A stretch of DNA of 64,000 bases from positions 62,001-126,000 of the forward strand of contig MTML01000042.1 in the NCBI GenBank assembly GCA_002011215.1, written 5' to 3'. This document shows, in pieces, positions 1 to 7,695 of this stretch (the stretch's first letter is position 1; every line of letters starts with the position of its first letter). Position numbers and translations under genes: made by a program. The notes under the pieces were generated by a model, which saw only the letters and a program-made list of their open reading frames with translations, did not search any database and had not been told where the DNA came from. Source of the stretch: Archaeoglobus sp. JdFR-24 (GTDB taxonomy: Archaea; Halobacteriota; Archaeoglobi; Archaeoglobales; Archaeoglobaceae).

Positions 1-1
1 C

Positions 2-1315
2 TGTGCATTTGGTGGTGCAGTTCACGTATTCAGACCAAGATCAACCGGAGAAGGTCTTGGTAGAGCATGGTATCCGCCATGGAACGCTGGATCGACATAT
101 GCCCTCATGGCACAAGTCGGTGCCGAGCTCACATGTATGGATGTAAGATTCGTACCAGCAAGGTACAAGGATGGATATGGGCCAGTCGGTGCATGGTTCC
201 TGCTGTTCAAGTGTAAAGCAACCAACGCATTTGGCGAGGAGTATATGGTTACAAGGAAGGCTGAAGTGGAGAAATTCCAGCCATACGGCTCAATGACGCC
301 CATGCCAACATGTCTGAGAAACCACGCGATGCTCCTTGACATGAAAGAAGGTAAGGGACCAATCTACATGAGAACACCTGAAGCTATCAAGGCTCTTGCA
401 GAAGCCATACCTGATGAGAAAGAGAGAAAGAAGAAATTCAAAGAACTCGAATCTGAAGCTTGGGAAGACTTCCTTGACATGACAATCTCACAGGCACTGC
501 TCTGGGCAGCCCAGAACATCGACCCGGCTGTTGAACCATCTGAGATCATGCCATCTGAACCATACTTCATTGGTTCCCACGCAGGAGCTTCCGGTGCATG
601 GGTAGTTGGACCTGCTGACTTAATGCCAGACGAATACAAGGATGCATTTCCAGCTCTGTACAACAGAATGACCACTGTGATGGGACTCTTTACATGCGGT
701 GACGGGTCTGGCGCAAGCGGTCACAAGTTCTCAAGTGGTTCATTCACTGAAGGAAGAATTGCTGCAAAGGCAGCTGTAAAATTTGCAAACGACCACAAAG
801 ACTACACACCCTCTGTAAGTGACGAGAAAGTAATGAAGCTGAGGGAGATTGTTTACAGACCACTGAACCTCTTTGAGGAGAACAAGAACGCAACAACAAG
901 ACCAGAGATAAACCCCAACTACATCAGACCAAAGATGTTCATGTTCAGACTGCAGAAGATCATGGATGAATACGTGGGTGGTATCTCAACTTACTACACT
1001 ACAAGTGAGAAACTCCTTGAGAGAGGATTACAGCTCCTCCAGTTCCTGAAAGAAGACAGCGAAAAACTTGCAGCAGAGAACCTCCATGAGCTCCAGAGAG
1101 CTTGGGAGAACGTTCACAGAATGTGGGTTGCTGAGGCTCACACAAGAACGATCCTCGCAAGAAAAGAGACAAGATATCCAGGATATGTCTACAGAGCAGA
1201 CTATCCAGAGCTTGACGATGCAAACTGGAGAAAATTCGTTAACGTGAGATATAACCCACAGACTCAAGAGTGGGAAGTCATCGAAAGACCATACGTCCAG
1301 CTCGTTCCAGAGTAA
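2..1315 (+). CDS. aprA: Adenylylsulfate (APS) reductase alpha subunit, 3' part
   Basis: The frame is open from base 2, so only the C-terminal roughly 437 residues of a normally 640-residue protein are present. The first residues include FRPRSTGEGLGRAWYPPWN, a hallmark of the AprA flavoprotein fold. AprA carries FAD and, with the iron-sulfur subunit AprB, reduces APS to sulfite and AMP in the cytoplasm during dissimilatory sulfate reduction. The internal ATG at 107 is not the start. The stop is TAA at 1313-1315. qmoABC follows on the same strand after about 270 bases, the known arrangement in which Qmo feeds electrons to AprAB. aprB and sat are not in view and would lie upstream if at all. Confidence 0.95.
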   Translation, partial: CAFGGAVHVFRPRSTGEGLGRAWYPPWNAGSTYALMAQVGAELTCMDVRFVPARYKDGYGPVGAWFLLFKCKATNAFGEEYMVTRKAEVEKFQPYGSMTPMPTCLRNHAMLLDMKEGKGPIYMRTPEAIKALAEAIPDEKERKKKFKELESEAWEDFLDMTISQALLWAAQNIDPAVEPSEIMPSEPYFIGSHAGASGAWVVGPADLMPDEYKDAFPALYNRMTTVMGLFTCGDGSGASGHKFSSGSFTEGRIAAKAAVKFANDHKDYTPSVSDEKVMKLREIVYRPLNLFEENKNATTRPEINPNYIRPKMFMFRLQKIMDEYVGGISTYYTTSEKLLERGLQLLQFLKEDSEKLAAENLHELQRAWENVHRMWVAEAHTRTILARKETRYPGYVYRADYPELDDANWRKFVNVRYNPQTQEWEVIERPYVQLVPE

Positions 1316-1359
1316 ACTTAAGGCGGTTAAGATGGGTAAGTGGGGGAATTTAACAACAC

Positions 1360-1420
1360 ATCAATTTTTTTATCCCCTGCGATCCCACATGGAATTTTTT
1401 TATTTTTGTGAAATTTTTTG
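1360..1420 (+). terminator. T-rich terminator region after aprA
   Basis: Three T runs (about 1365-1371, 1395-1401 and 1413-1418) lie 50-105 bases after the aprA stop. Archaeal RNA polymerase commonly terminates on such U tracts without a hairpin. It probably ends or attenuates the apr transcript before qmoA. Confidence 0.5.
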
Positions 1421-1439
1421 GCATCGCCTTTTACGTGAG

Positions 1440-1477
1440 TTACCCGAAACCGAATCTCTGAACGGTATTTCGGGTAA
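1440..1477 (+). other. Hairpin in the aprA-qmoA gap
   Basis: TTACCCGAAA at 1440-1449 is exactly complementary to TTTCGGGTAA at 1468-1477. The stem continues inward with CCG/CGG past a two-base bulge, leaving a loop of about ten bases. No T run follows directly, so it is not a classical terminator. It could be a transcript-processing or stability element, or an operator. Confidence 0.5.
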
Positions 1478-1532
1478 TTTAATTGATGTGTGTAATATAA
1501 AAAATAGGGCAAAGGTTAGATTATCTAAGATA

Positions 1533-1580
1533 AACCTTTTAAATTACTGTAACACTTACATTAAAAAAGTCCAAGGAGGC
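1533..1580 (+). promoter_or_regulatory. qmoA promoter and ribosome-binding site
   Basis: A TATA-like CTTTTAAATTA sits near 1536-1546, and GGAGG at 1575-1579 lies six bases before the qmoA ATG at 1586. The qmo genes can therefore be transcribed from their own promoter as well as by read-through from apr. Confidence 0.5.
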
Positions 1581-1585
1581 GAAGT

Positions 1586-2863
1586 ATGAGAGAAAGTATT
1601 CCATCAGGACCAGTGAGTGGAAATATTTTGGTTATAGGGGGAGGAATAGCTGGTTTGAGTGCTGCCCTTGAAGCCTCTGAAGCGGGATACGATGTTTTTG
1701 TTATAGACAGAAACCCCTATCTTGGAGGTAGAGTTGCACAGTTTTACAAGTATTTTCCAAAGCTATGCCCTCCATACTGCGGACTCGAGATTCTTTTCCG
1801 GAGGATAAGAAGCAATCCAAAGATCAGATTCTTGACAATGGCGGAAGTAGTTGATGTGAATGGTGAACCGGGAGCATTTGATGTCGATGTCAAAATAAAC
1901 CCGAGGTACGTAGATCTTGAGAAATGTACTGCATGTGGCGAATGTGCAAAGGTGTGCCCTGCAGAAAGACCAAATGATTTCAACTACGGAATGGATACCA
2001 CAAAGGCGGTTTACCTCCCGCACGATCTTGCTTTTCCCATGAAATATGTTATCGATGATAAAGTCTGTCTGAAACAGGAATGCTCCAAATGTGTTGAGGT
2101 TTGCAAATACGATGCAATCGATCTGAACATGGAGTCAAAGACAATAAGAATCAAAGCCGATTCAATAATTGTTGCAACTGGCTGGAAACCATACGACGCC
2201 ACTAAACTCACGAATCTGGGATTCGGGGACTTTCCAAACGTCATAACGAACGTGATGATGGAAAGACTTGCAGCATTCAATGGTCCCACCAAAGGCAAAA
2301 TCCTGAGACCGAGTGATGGTAAGGAACCCAAATCTGTTGCTTTTGTTCAGTGCGCCGGTTCGAGAGATGAGAACCATCTTCCATACTGCTCTGCAATTTG
2401 CTGCCTTGCGTCGATGAAGCAGGCCACATACATTAGGGAACAGTATCCTGATACAAAGGTGTATATCTTCTACATTGACATCAGGGCCAATGGTAGATAT
2501 GAGGACTTCTACACTATGGTCCAGGCGGATGAGAATGTTGAATTCATAAAGGGTAAGGTTGCGAAAATAGAGGAAAATCCAGAGAACCAGAACCTTGTGG
2601 TTATTGCAGAAAACACATTGACCGGAGAAAAAACAAAAACTGAGGTTGAAATGGTTGTCCTTGCGACAGGAATGCAACCAGAACTATCTGAAGTAAAGAT
2701 TCCTCTGAAAGACCTCAAGCTGGATAACTATGGTTTCGCAAGTTTTCTCGACATACCGGGAATTTACGCAGCGGGTGTTGCAAAGGGACCGTCTGAAGTT
2801 GCCTCAGTAGTTGAAGAGGCAACGGCGGCCGCATTAAAAGGAATTCAAGCGGCAAAGAGGTGA
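1586..2863 (+). CDS. qmoA: QmoA, flavoprotein subunit of the quinone-interacting oxidoreductase
   Basis: This is a 425-residue HdrA-like FAD protein. The Rossmann motif GGGIAG is at residues 18-23. Four cysteines at 114-124 (CTACGECAKVC) and four at 161-173 (CLKQECSKCVEVC) can bind iron-sulfur clusters. Qmo links the membrane menaquinol pool to AprAB in sulfate reducers. QmoA and QmoB are cytoplasmic flavin subunits and QmoC the membrane anchor. The start is set by GGAGG six bases upstream. qmoB begins five bases after the stop, so the genes are cotranscribed. Length and motifs are normal for the family. Confidence 0.93.
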   Translation: MRESIPSGPVSGNILVIGGGIAGLSAALEASEAGYDVFVIDRNPYLGGRVAQFYKYFPKLCPPYCGLEILFRRIRSNPKIRFLTMAEVVDVNGEPGAFDVDVKINPRYVDLEKCTACGECAKVCPAERPNDFNYGMDTTKAVYLPHDLAFPMKYVIDDKVCLKQECSKCVEVCKYDAIDLNMESKTIRIKADSIIVATGWKPYDATKLTNLGFGDFPNVITNVMMERLAAFNGPTKGKILRPSDGKEPKSVAFVQCAGSRDENHLPYCSAICCLASMKQATYIREQYPDTKVYIFYIDIRANGRYEDFYTMVQADENVEFIKGKVAKIEENPENQNLVVIAENTLTGEKTKTEVEMVVLATGMQPELSEVKIPLKDLKLDNYGFASFLDIPGIYAAGVAKGPSEVASVVEEATAAALKGIQAAKR

Positions 2864-2868
2864 TTTAG

Positions 2869-5190
2869 ATGGAAAACGCGGAAAAGGTTGAAAAGAAATA
2901 TACTCTATACATATGTACCGGGTGTGATATCGGAGAGTCGCTTGATATTGAAAAATTGAAAGAAATTGCAGATGATGAATTTAAAGTTCCGACTAAAACT
3001 CATGAATTCCTGTGCAATTCTGAAGGCGTTGAAATGATCAAAAATGACATCGCGAATGATGGTGTTAACACGGTGATAATAGCAGCATGTTCACCTCGTG
3101 TAAACTATGACACTTTCAACTTCCCTGATGTGATCGTTGAGCGAATAAACCTCAGAGAGCATGTTGTATGGAGTCACAAACCAAATGATGAGGACACTCA
3201 GATGCTTGCAGAGGACTACATCAGAATGGGTATTGTTAAAGCTCAGAAAACCGAGCTTCCTGAACCATACAAGGAAGAGATCGTCAAAAACGTCCTTGTT
3301 ATCGGTGGAGGTATCACTGGATTGACAGCCGCAATTGAAGCAGCCAATGCTGGATATGAGGTCGTTCTGGTTGAAAAGGAGGCTGAACTTGGAGGATGGG
3401 CCAGGAAGTTTGCCAAATTGACTCCAAAAACACCACCATTCAGAGATCTGACAAAACCTGATGTTGATGAAAAAATAAAGCAGGTTATGGAAAATGACAA
3501 AATAAAAGTTTACACGTCAGCTCACGTTGAAAAAATATCTGGCCAGCCAGGTCTGTTTGACGTCACGGTAAACCAGAATGGAAACACTGAAGAGATCAGA
3601 ATAGGCTCAATCGTTGTGGCTGCGGGATGGGAGCCATATGATGCCACAAAACTGGAACACCTCGGATTTGGAAAGTATCCGGATGTGATAACAAACGTAA
3701 TGATGGAAGAGATGACTGCAGAAGGCAAAATAGTTGTACCATCAACAGGTAAGGTGGCGAAAAGAGTTGCATTCATACAGTGTGCTGGCTCGAGAGATGA
3801 GAACCATCTTCCATACTGCTCAAGCGTTTGTTGTAGGGTATCACTCAAGCAGGCACTCTATGTAAGAGAAACCAATCCTGATTCTCAGGTTTACATCTTC
3901 TACAAAGATATCAGAACACCCGGCCATTATGAAGACTTCTACAAACGAGTGCAGGAAGATCCAGCAGTATTCTTCACAAAAGGAGAGGTAAAAGGAGTCT
4001 CTCAAACAGATGGTGGACTTGTCGTTGAAGTTGAAGACACCCTGCTTGGTGAGAAAATAGAGGTCGAGACAGATCTTGTTGTTCTTGCAACAGGAATGGT
4101 TCCAAGACTCATGGAATACGTAAAGAAACTTGAAAAGGAAGCTGAAGAACAGGCAGAACAGACTGAACAAACTGAACAGACTGAACAAACTGAACAGACT
4201 GAACAAACTGAACAGACTGAACAAACTGAACAGACTGAACAAACTGAACAGGCAGATGAAAAGCTTGCTGAGGCTCTTGAAGACTTCAAGGGAATACTCA
4301 ACCTCACTTACAGACAGGGTCCAGAACTTCCAGCACTGAAATATGGTTTTCCTGACTCGAATTTCATATGCTTCCCATATGAAACTACAAGAACGGCAAT
4401 ATATGCGGCTGGATGCATCAGACATCCAATGGGAGTTGCTGAAAGCGAGGAAGATGCAACAGGAGCTGCTTTAAAGGCGGTTCAGGCTCTTGAGCTTATA
4501 GGCAGGGGTGCAGCAACCTTCCCGAGGGTTGGAGATCTCACGTATCCGGAGTTCTTCCTGCAGAGATGTACACAGTGTAAGAGATGTACCGAGGAATGTC
4601 CGTTCGGAGCTCTTGATGAGGATGAAAAGGGAACTCCAAAGCCAAACCCGAACAGATGCAGGAGATGTGGTGTATGTATGGGTGCATGTCCTGAAAGGAT
4701 AGTCTCGTTCAAGAACTACAATGTTGACATGATTGGTTCGATGGTCAAAACAATCTTTGTTCCAGAAGAGGATGAGGAAAAGCCGAGAATTATTGCATTC
4801 GTTTGTGAGAACGACGCTTACCCAGCATTCGACATGGCTGCATTGAACAGAATGGAATGGGATCCGAATGTGAGGATAATCCCTGTGAGATGCTTGGGAT
4901 CTTTCAATGTCGTGTGGGTTGCCGATGCCCTTTCGAGAGGTATTGATGGGGCAATACTCATCGGGTGCAAGTATGGAGATGACTACCAGTGTCACTTCAT
5001 AAAGGGAAGTGAACTTGCGAACAGGAGAATGGAAAACGTCAAGGAGACACTTCAGAGACTGGTTCTTGAAGCAGAGAGAGTCAAGGTGGTGCAGCTTCCA
5101 ATTTCAGATTACGACAAAATACCGGAAATAATCAACGAATTCGTTGAGGAAATTAAGGAAGTTGGTCCCAACCCGTATAAGGGATTCTGA
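2869..5190 (+). CDS. qmoB: QmoB, HdrA/MvhD-like flavoprotein subunit
   Basis: This 773-residue protein has an N-terminal HdrA-like segment, an FAD Rossmann motif GGGITG at about 146-151, and a QmoA-like middle with the shared segment FIQCAGSRDENHLPYCS. Two 4Fe-4S motifs follow near 566-605 (CTQCKRCTEEC and CRRCGVCMGAC), and a C-terminal MvhD-like domain covers about 640-740 with IPVRCLGS and IGCKYGDDYQCH. Family members receive or pass electrons between QmoA/QmoC and AprAB. Oddly, ten perfect TEQ tripeptides (residues 432-461) sit in a charged linker between the flavin and ferredoxin parts. Only 47 bases separate it from qmoC. Confidence 0.92.
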   Translation: MENAEKVEKKYTLYICTGCDIGESLDIEKLKEIADDEFKVPTKTHEFLCNSEGVEMIKNDIANDGVNTVIIAACSPRVNYDTFNFPDVIVERINLREHVVWSHKPNDEDTQMLAEDYIRMGIVKAQKTELPEPYKEEIVKNVLVIGGGITGLTAAIEAANAGYEVVLVEKEAELGGWARKFAKLTPKTPPFRDLTKPDVDEKIKQVMENDKIKVYTSAHVEKISGQPGLFDVTVNQNGNTEEIRIGSIVVAAGWEPYDATKLEHLGFGKYPDVITNVMMEEMTAEGKIVVPSTGKVAKRVAFIQCAGSRDENHLPYCSSVCCRVSLKQALYVRETNPDSQVYIFYKDIRTPGHYEDFYKRVQEDPAVFFTKGEVKGVSQTDGGLVVEVEDTLLGEKIEVETDLVVLATGMVPRLMEYVKKLEKEAEEQAEQTEQTEQTEQTEQTEQTEQTEQTEQTEQTEQADEKLAEALEDFKGILNLTYRQGPELPALKYGFPDSNFICFPYETTRTAIYAAGCIRHPMGVAESEEDATGAALKAVQALELIGRGAATFPRVGDLTYPEFFLQRCTQCKRCTEECPFGALDEDEKGTPKPNPNRCRRCGVCMGACPERIVSFKNYNVDMIGSMVKTIFVPEEDEEKPRIIAFVCENDAYPAFDMAALNRMEWDPNVRIIPVRCLGSFNVVWVADALSRGIDGAILIGCKYGDDYQCHFIKGSELANRRMENVKETLQRLVLEAERVKVVQLPISDYDKIPEIINEFVEEIKEVGPNPYKGF
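4162..4251 (+). repeat. In-frame 9-bp tandem repeat inside qmoB
   Basis: Ten consecutive copies of ACT GAA CAR encode (TEQ)10. The third codon alternates strictly CAA/CAG, so the true DNA period is 18 bp and five units are present. All changes in unit number would keep the frame. The reverse strand shows long spurious open frames here because the repeat contains no stops. Confidence 0.97.
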
Positions 5191-5237
5191 TATGGGTTCT
5201 AATTTCCCTTTCTTTTAATTTAATAGGAGGTAATAAA

Positions 5238-6437
5238 ATGACATACATAGAGCCGGACGCAAAATTCGTGAAAGACGTAATAAAATTGGGTGGAGGATCT
5301 CTGAAAAAATGCTTCCAGTGTGCAACCTGTTCTGTCATCTGCCCGCTCTCTCCAGATGATAACCCCTACCCCAGGAAGGAGATGATCTGGGCACAGTGGG
5401 GTTTGAAGGACAGATTGCTGAAGGATCCCGACATTTGGCTCTGCCATCAGTGCAACGACTGCTCCATAAACTGTCCGAGAGGGGCAAAGCCAGGAGAGGT
5501 TTTGAACGCAATAAGAAACTATACGTTCTCTGAATTTGCAACACCAAAATTCATCGGAAAACTCTTTACTTCTCCAGCATACTTGCCGGTGCTCATAGCA
5601 ATCCCGATAATTTTACTTTATGCATTTCTTCAGATACCTGGCGTGCTTATGGTTCCAGGAGGAGAACATGTCGTTTTTGGCAACTTTATCAACCATTTGG
5701 CGATAGAAGTTGCAGGAATATTGCTTGGAGCCTATGTGGTACTGGTAGCACTAATGAGCCTCTATAAATACTGGCGTGCTATAGGAATGAGTTTAGGTCA
5801 GGTTTATGAGGTTGAAGTTGGTGTTGAAGGCCAGATAAAGCCAGTCACAAAGGGGTTCTGGGGCGACCTCTGGGACGCTCTTGTTGACATCTTGAAACAC
5901 ACCAGATTCAATGAATGCAAAGAGAACAACTACAGATACTGGGCCCATATGGGCGTGTTTTATGGCTTCATTCTTCTCGGCATTTCTACACTTGGAGCAG
6001 TAGCCTATATGTACCTTCTCGGCATTGAGGAACTCGCCCTGCCGTTGTATGATCCTGTTAAAATCCTTGGTAACATTGGACTCATTCTGCTGTTCGGTGG
6101 AATGACTTGGATCGTTTTTTCAAGACTTGCAAACTCAGATAAAGTCGGTAAGCCAAGTTATTACGACTGGTTTTTCATCATCGACCTCTATCTCGTAGCA
6201 ATAACTGGTTTTCTTATGGAAGCATCAAGGCTTGCAGGAGCAGCATCGATAGCATATCCAATGTATCTCGTACATTTAGTACTCGTTTTCATGCTTCTGG
6301 GATATGCACCCTACTCAAAGTTCGCTCACCTGATGTACAGAGGTCTTGCGATGGTATGGGCAAAGAAAATGGGACGAATTCCAACCAAACCGGTTTTTGA
6401 AGGTGAAGAGGCAATAGCTGAAGCAACTCAAGCCTGA
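5238..6437 (+). CDS. qmoC: QmoC, membrane subunit with HdrC-like and cytochrome-b-like parts
   Basis: This is a 399-residue fusion. The N-terminal HdrC-like part has two 4Fe-4S motifs, C25-C28-C31-C35 and C69-C72-C75-C79. The C-terminal part (about 115-370) has several hydrophobic segments and matches the HdrE/NarI-type b-cytochrome domain that contacts menaquinol. The C-terminal tail is cytoplasmic and charged. GGAGG at 5226-5230 lies seven bases before the ATG. It is the last gene of the qmo unit and is followed by strong T tracts. Confidence 0.92.
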   Translation: MTYIEPDAKFVKDVIKLGGGSLKKCFQCATCSVICPLSPDDNPYPRKEMIWAQWGLKDRLLKDPDIWLCHQCNDCSINCPRGAKPGEVLNAIRNYTFSEFATPKFIGKLFTSPAYLPVLIAIPIILLYAFLQIPGVLMVPGGEHVVFGNFINHLAIEVAGILLGAYVVLVALMSLYKYWRAIGMSLGQVYEVEVGVEGQIKPVTKGFWGDLWDALVDILKHTRFNECKENNYRYWAHMGVFYGFILLGISTLGAVAYMYLLGIEELALPLYDPVKILGNIGLILLFGGMTWIVFSRLANSDKVGKPSYYDWFFIIDLYLVAITGFLMEASRLAGAASIAYPMYLVHLVLVFMLLGYAPYSKFAHLMYRGLAMVWAKKMGRIPTKPVFEGEEAIAEATQA

Positions 6438-6470
6438 TTTTTAATTTTTACTTTTTTGAATTTGTTTTTG
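6438..6470 (+). terminator. Poly-T terminator after qmoC
   Basis: Four T runs of five to six bases follow the qmoC TGA immediately, a typical archaeal factor-independent termination region. Confidence 0.6.
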
Positions 6471-6537
6471 ATTCTAAGATATTTCTGAACTTGAAAGCAT
6501 ACTACCACTGACCTACTTAATTTTCAAACATCAACAA

Positions 6538-6690
6538 TTAGACTCCACTCTTTCTATATACGACCACATTACTCTCTATTGCTACCATGGTACCCAGGGC
6601 TGAAGCAGTTTGATCGAGTCCTCCCTCGACATCGAAGCCTCTTCCTGGAAGGCTGAGAGCAGACCACTCTTCTCCCCCTAACCTCCCTCT
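6538..6690 (-). other. GC-rich island with an orphan reading frame
   Basis: Between qmoC and the BtuF-like gene lies a patch (about 6585-6675) clearly richer in G+C than its surroundings. On the minus strand it is open for 50 codons without a start (stop at 6538-6540) and reads like real protein, for example GRGFDVEGGLDQTASALG. I do not recognise it. It may be the end of a lost gene or mobile element, or a structured RNA. The rest of the gap (6471-6537) shows nothing. Confidence 0.25.
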
Positions 6691-6693
6691 TTA

Positions 6694-7695
6694 TTATTTT
6701 CCGAAAATTTCAGGGTGCAAAATCTTTGCGATATCCTCTAGCGCATAAACCAGCCTGTAGGAAGGTCTTGAAATAATATCTGCATCAACTACATATACTC
6801 TATTCTCTTTAACAGCTTTCACGTCTCCAAGCTCGGTCATAACCCACTCATAAATTAGGTCCTTTCCCTGACCACCCATCCCACTTCCTGAGCTGACAAG
6901 TATCACGTCGGGATTCTTTTGAAGCAGATCTTCTTTACTTACAATTTTCCATCCGTCCAGTCCTGAAAACACATTTTCTCCACCAGCAAGATAGATCAGT
7001 TCATCGATGAAAGTATCTCCACCACTCACCCATATCGGATCGTGCCAGAGAATGTGAGCAACTCTGGGTCTGCTTTTATATTCAAGCTTTATCTTGTTAA
7101 TCTTTTCATCCATCATCATCACAATTTCCTGAGCTTTTTTGCCGGTTCCTGTAATCTTCCCCAGAAGGATTATGTTCTCTTTCACATCTTCAAGTTTTTT
7201 CGGGTTGAATGCAATAACAGTAAGTCCGAGATCTCTCATTACGTCAACATTTTGCTTTCCGTTTCCGTAGGAGGCGACAACAAGATCAGGTTTCAGGGAT
7301 ACAACTTTCTCTATGTTTATCGTCGAGTACCCCCCGACCTTAGTCTTCTTTTTAGCTTCGGGGGGGTAGTTACAGTAATCTGTAACACCTATAATTTTAC
7401 TCCCCAGACCAAGAGCGAACAGGTTTTCTGTGTTGCTGGGTGCAAGAGAAACAATTCTTTCTGGAGGTCTCTCAATTGTCACAAGGGAACCGAAATCATC
7501 TCTTACTGTTAAGGGAAATTCAGATAAACTCTCTGAAACTGCTTTCGACAGGTTTGAGTCTGAACTTGCATAGTTTTTTATGTCTTTGACTGTTTTGATA
7601 TCCTTTCCTGATTCGCCTGCATAATCCGATAAACATCCTGCGGTCAGGCTTCCAGCTACCAGGAGAAAAATTAAAAGGAATTTAATTGCTTTCAT
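6694..7695 (-). CDS. BtuF-like ABC-type substrate-binding lipoprotein (cobalamin/Fe-chelate family)
   Basis: This 333-residue protein has a signal peptide ending in a lipobox-like TAGC (C21) and a Peripla_BP_2 fold. The segment PPERIVSLAPSNTENLFALG is typical of BtuF/FecB binding proteins, and the C-terminal half carries LAGGENVF. Such proteins capture cobalamin or ferric chelates outside the membrane for a BtuCD/FecCD importer; no permease or ATPase is next to it. Its ATG overlaps the TGA of the upstream 1025-residue surface protein as ATGA, implying translational coupling. The substrate is not fixed by sequence. Cobalamin is favoured by the neighbour's transcobalamin-like domains. Confidence 0.8.
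   Translation of the reverse strand: MKAIKFLLIFLLVAGSLTAGCLSDYAGESGKDIKTVKDIKNYASSDSNLSKAVSESLSEFPLTVRDDFGSLVTIERPPERIVSLAPSNTENLFALGLGSKIIGVTDYCNYPPEAKKKTKVGGYSTINIEKVVSLKPDLVVASYGNGKQNVDVMRDLGLTVIAFNPKKLEDVKENIILLGKITGTGKKAQEIVMMMDEKINKIKLEYKSRPRVAHILWHDPIWVSGGDTFIDELIYLAGGENVFSGLDGWKIVSKEDLLQKNPDVILVSSGSGMGGQGKDLIYEWVMTELGDVKAVKENRVYVVDADIISRPSYRLVYALEDIAKILHPEIFGK

Noticed and set aside
1332..1589. Open frame of 85 codons between aprA and qmoA
   Set aside because: It overlaps the terminator, hairpin and qmoA promoter and has no ribosome site or family features.
4002..4425. Long minus-strand frames across qmoB
   Set aside because: They exist only because the 9-bp TEQ repeat lacks stops on the reverse strand (poly Ser/Val/Cys or Phe/Ser/Leu).
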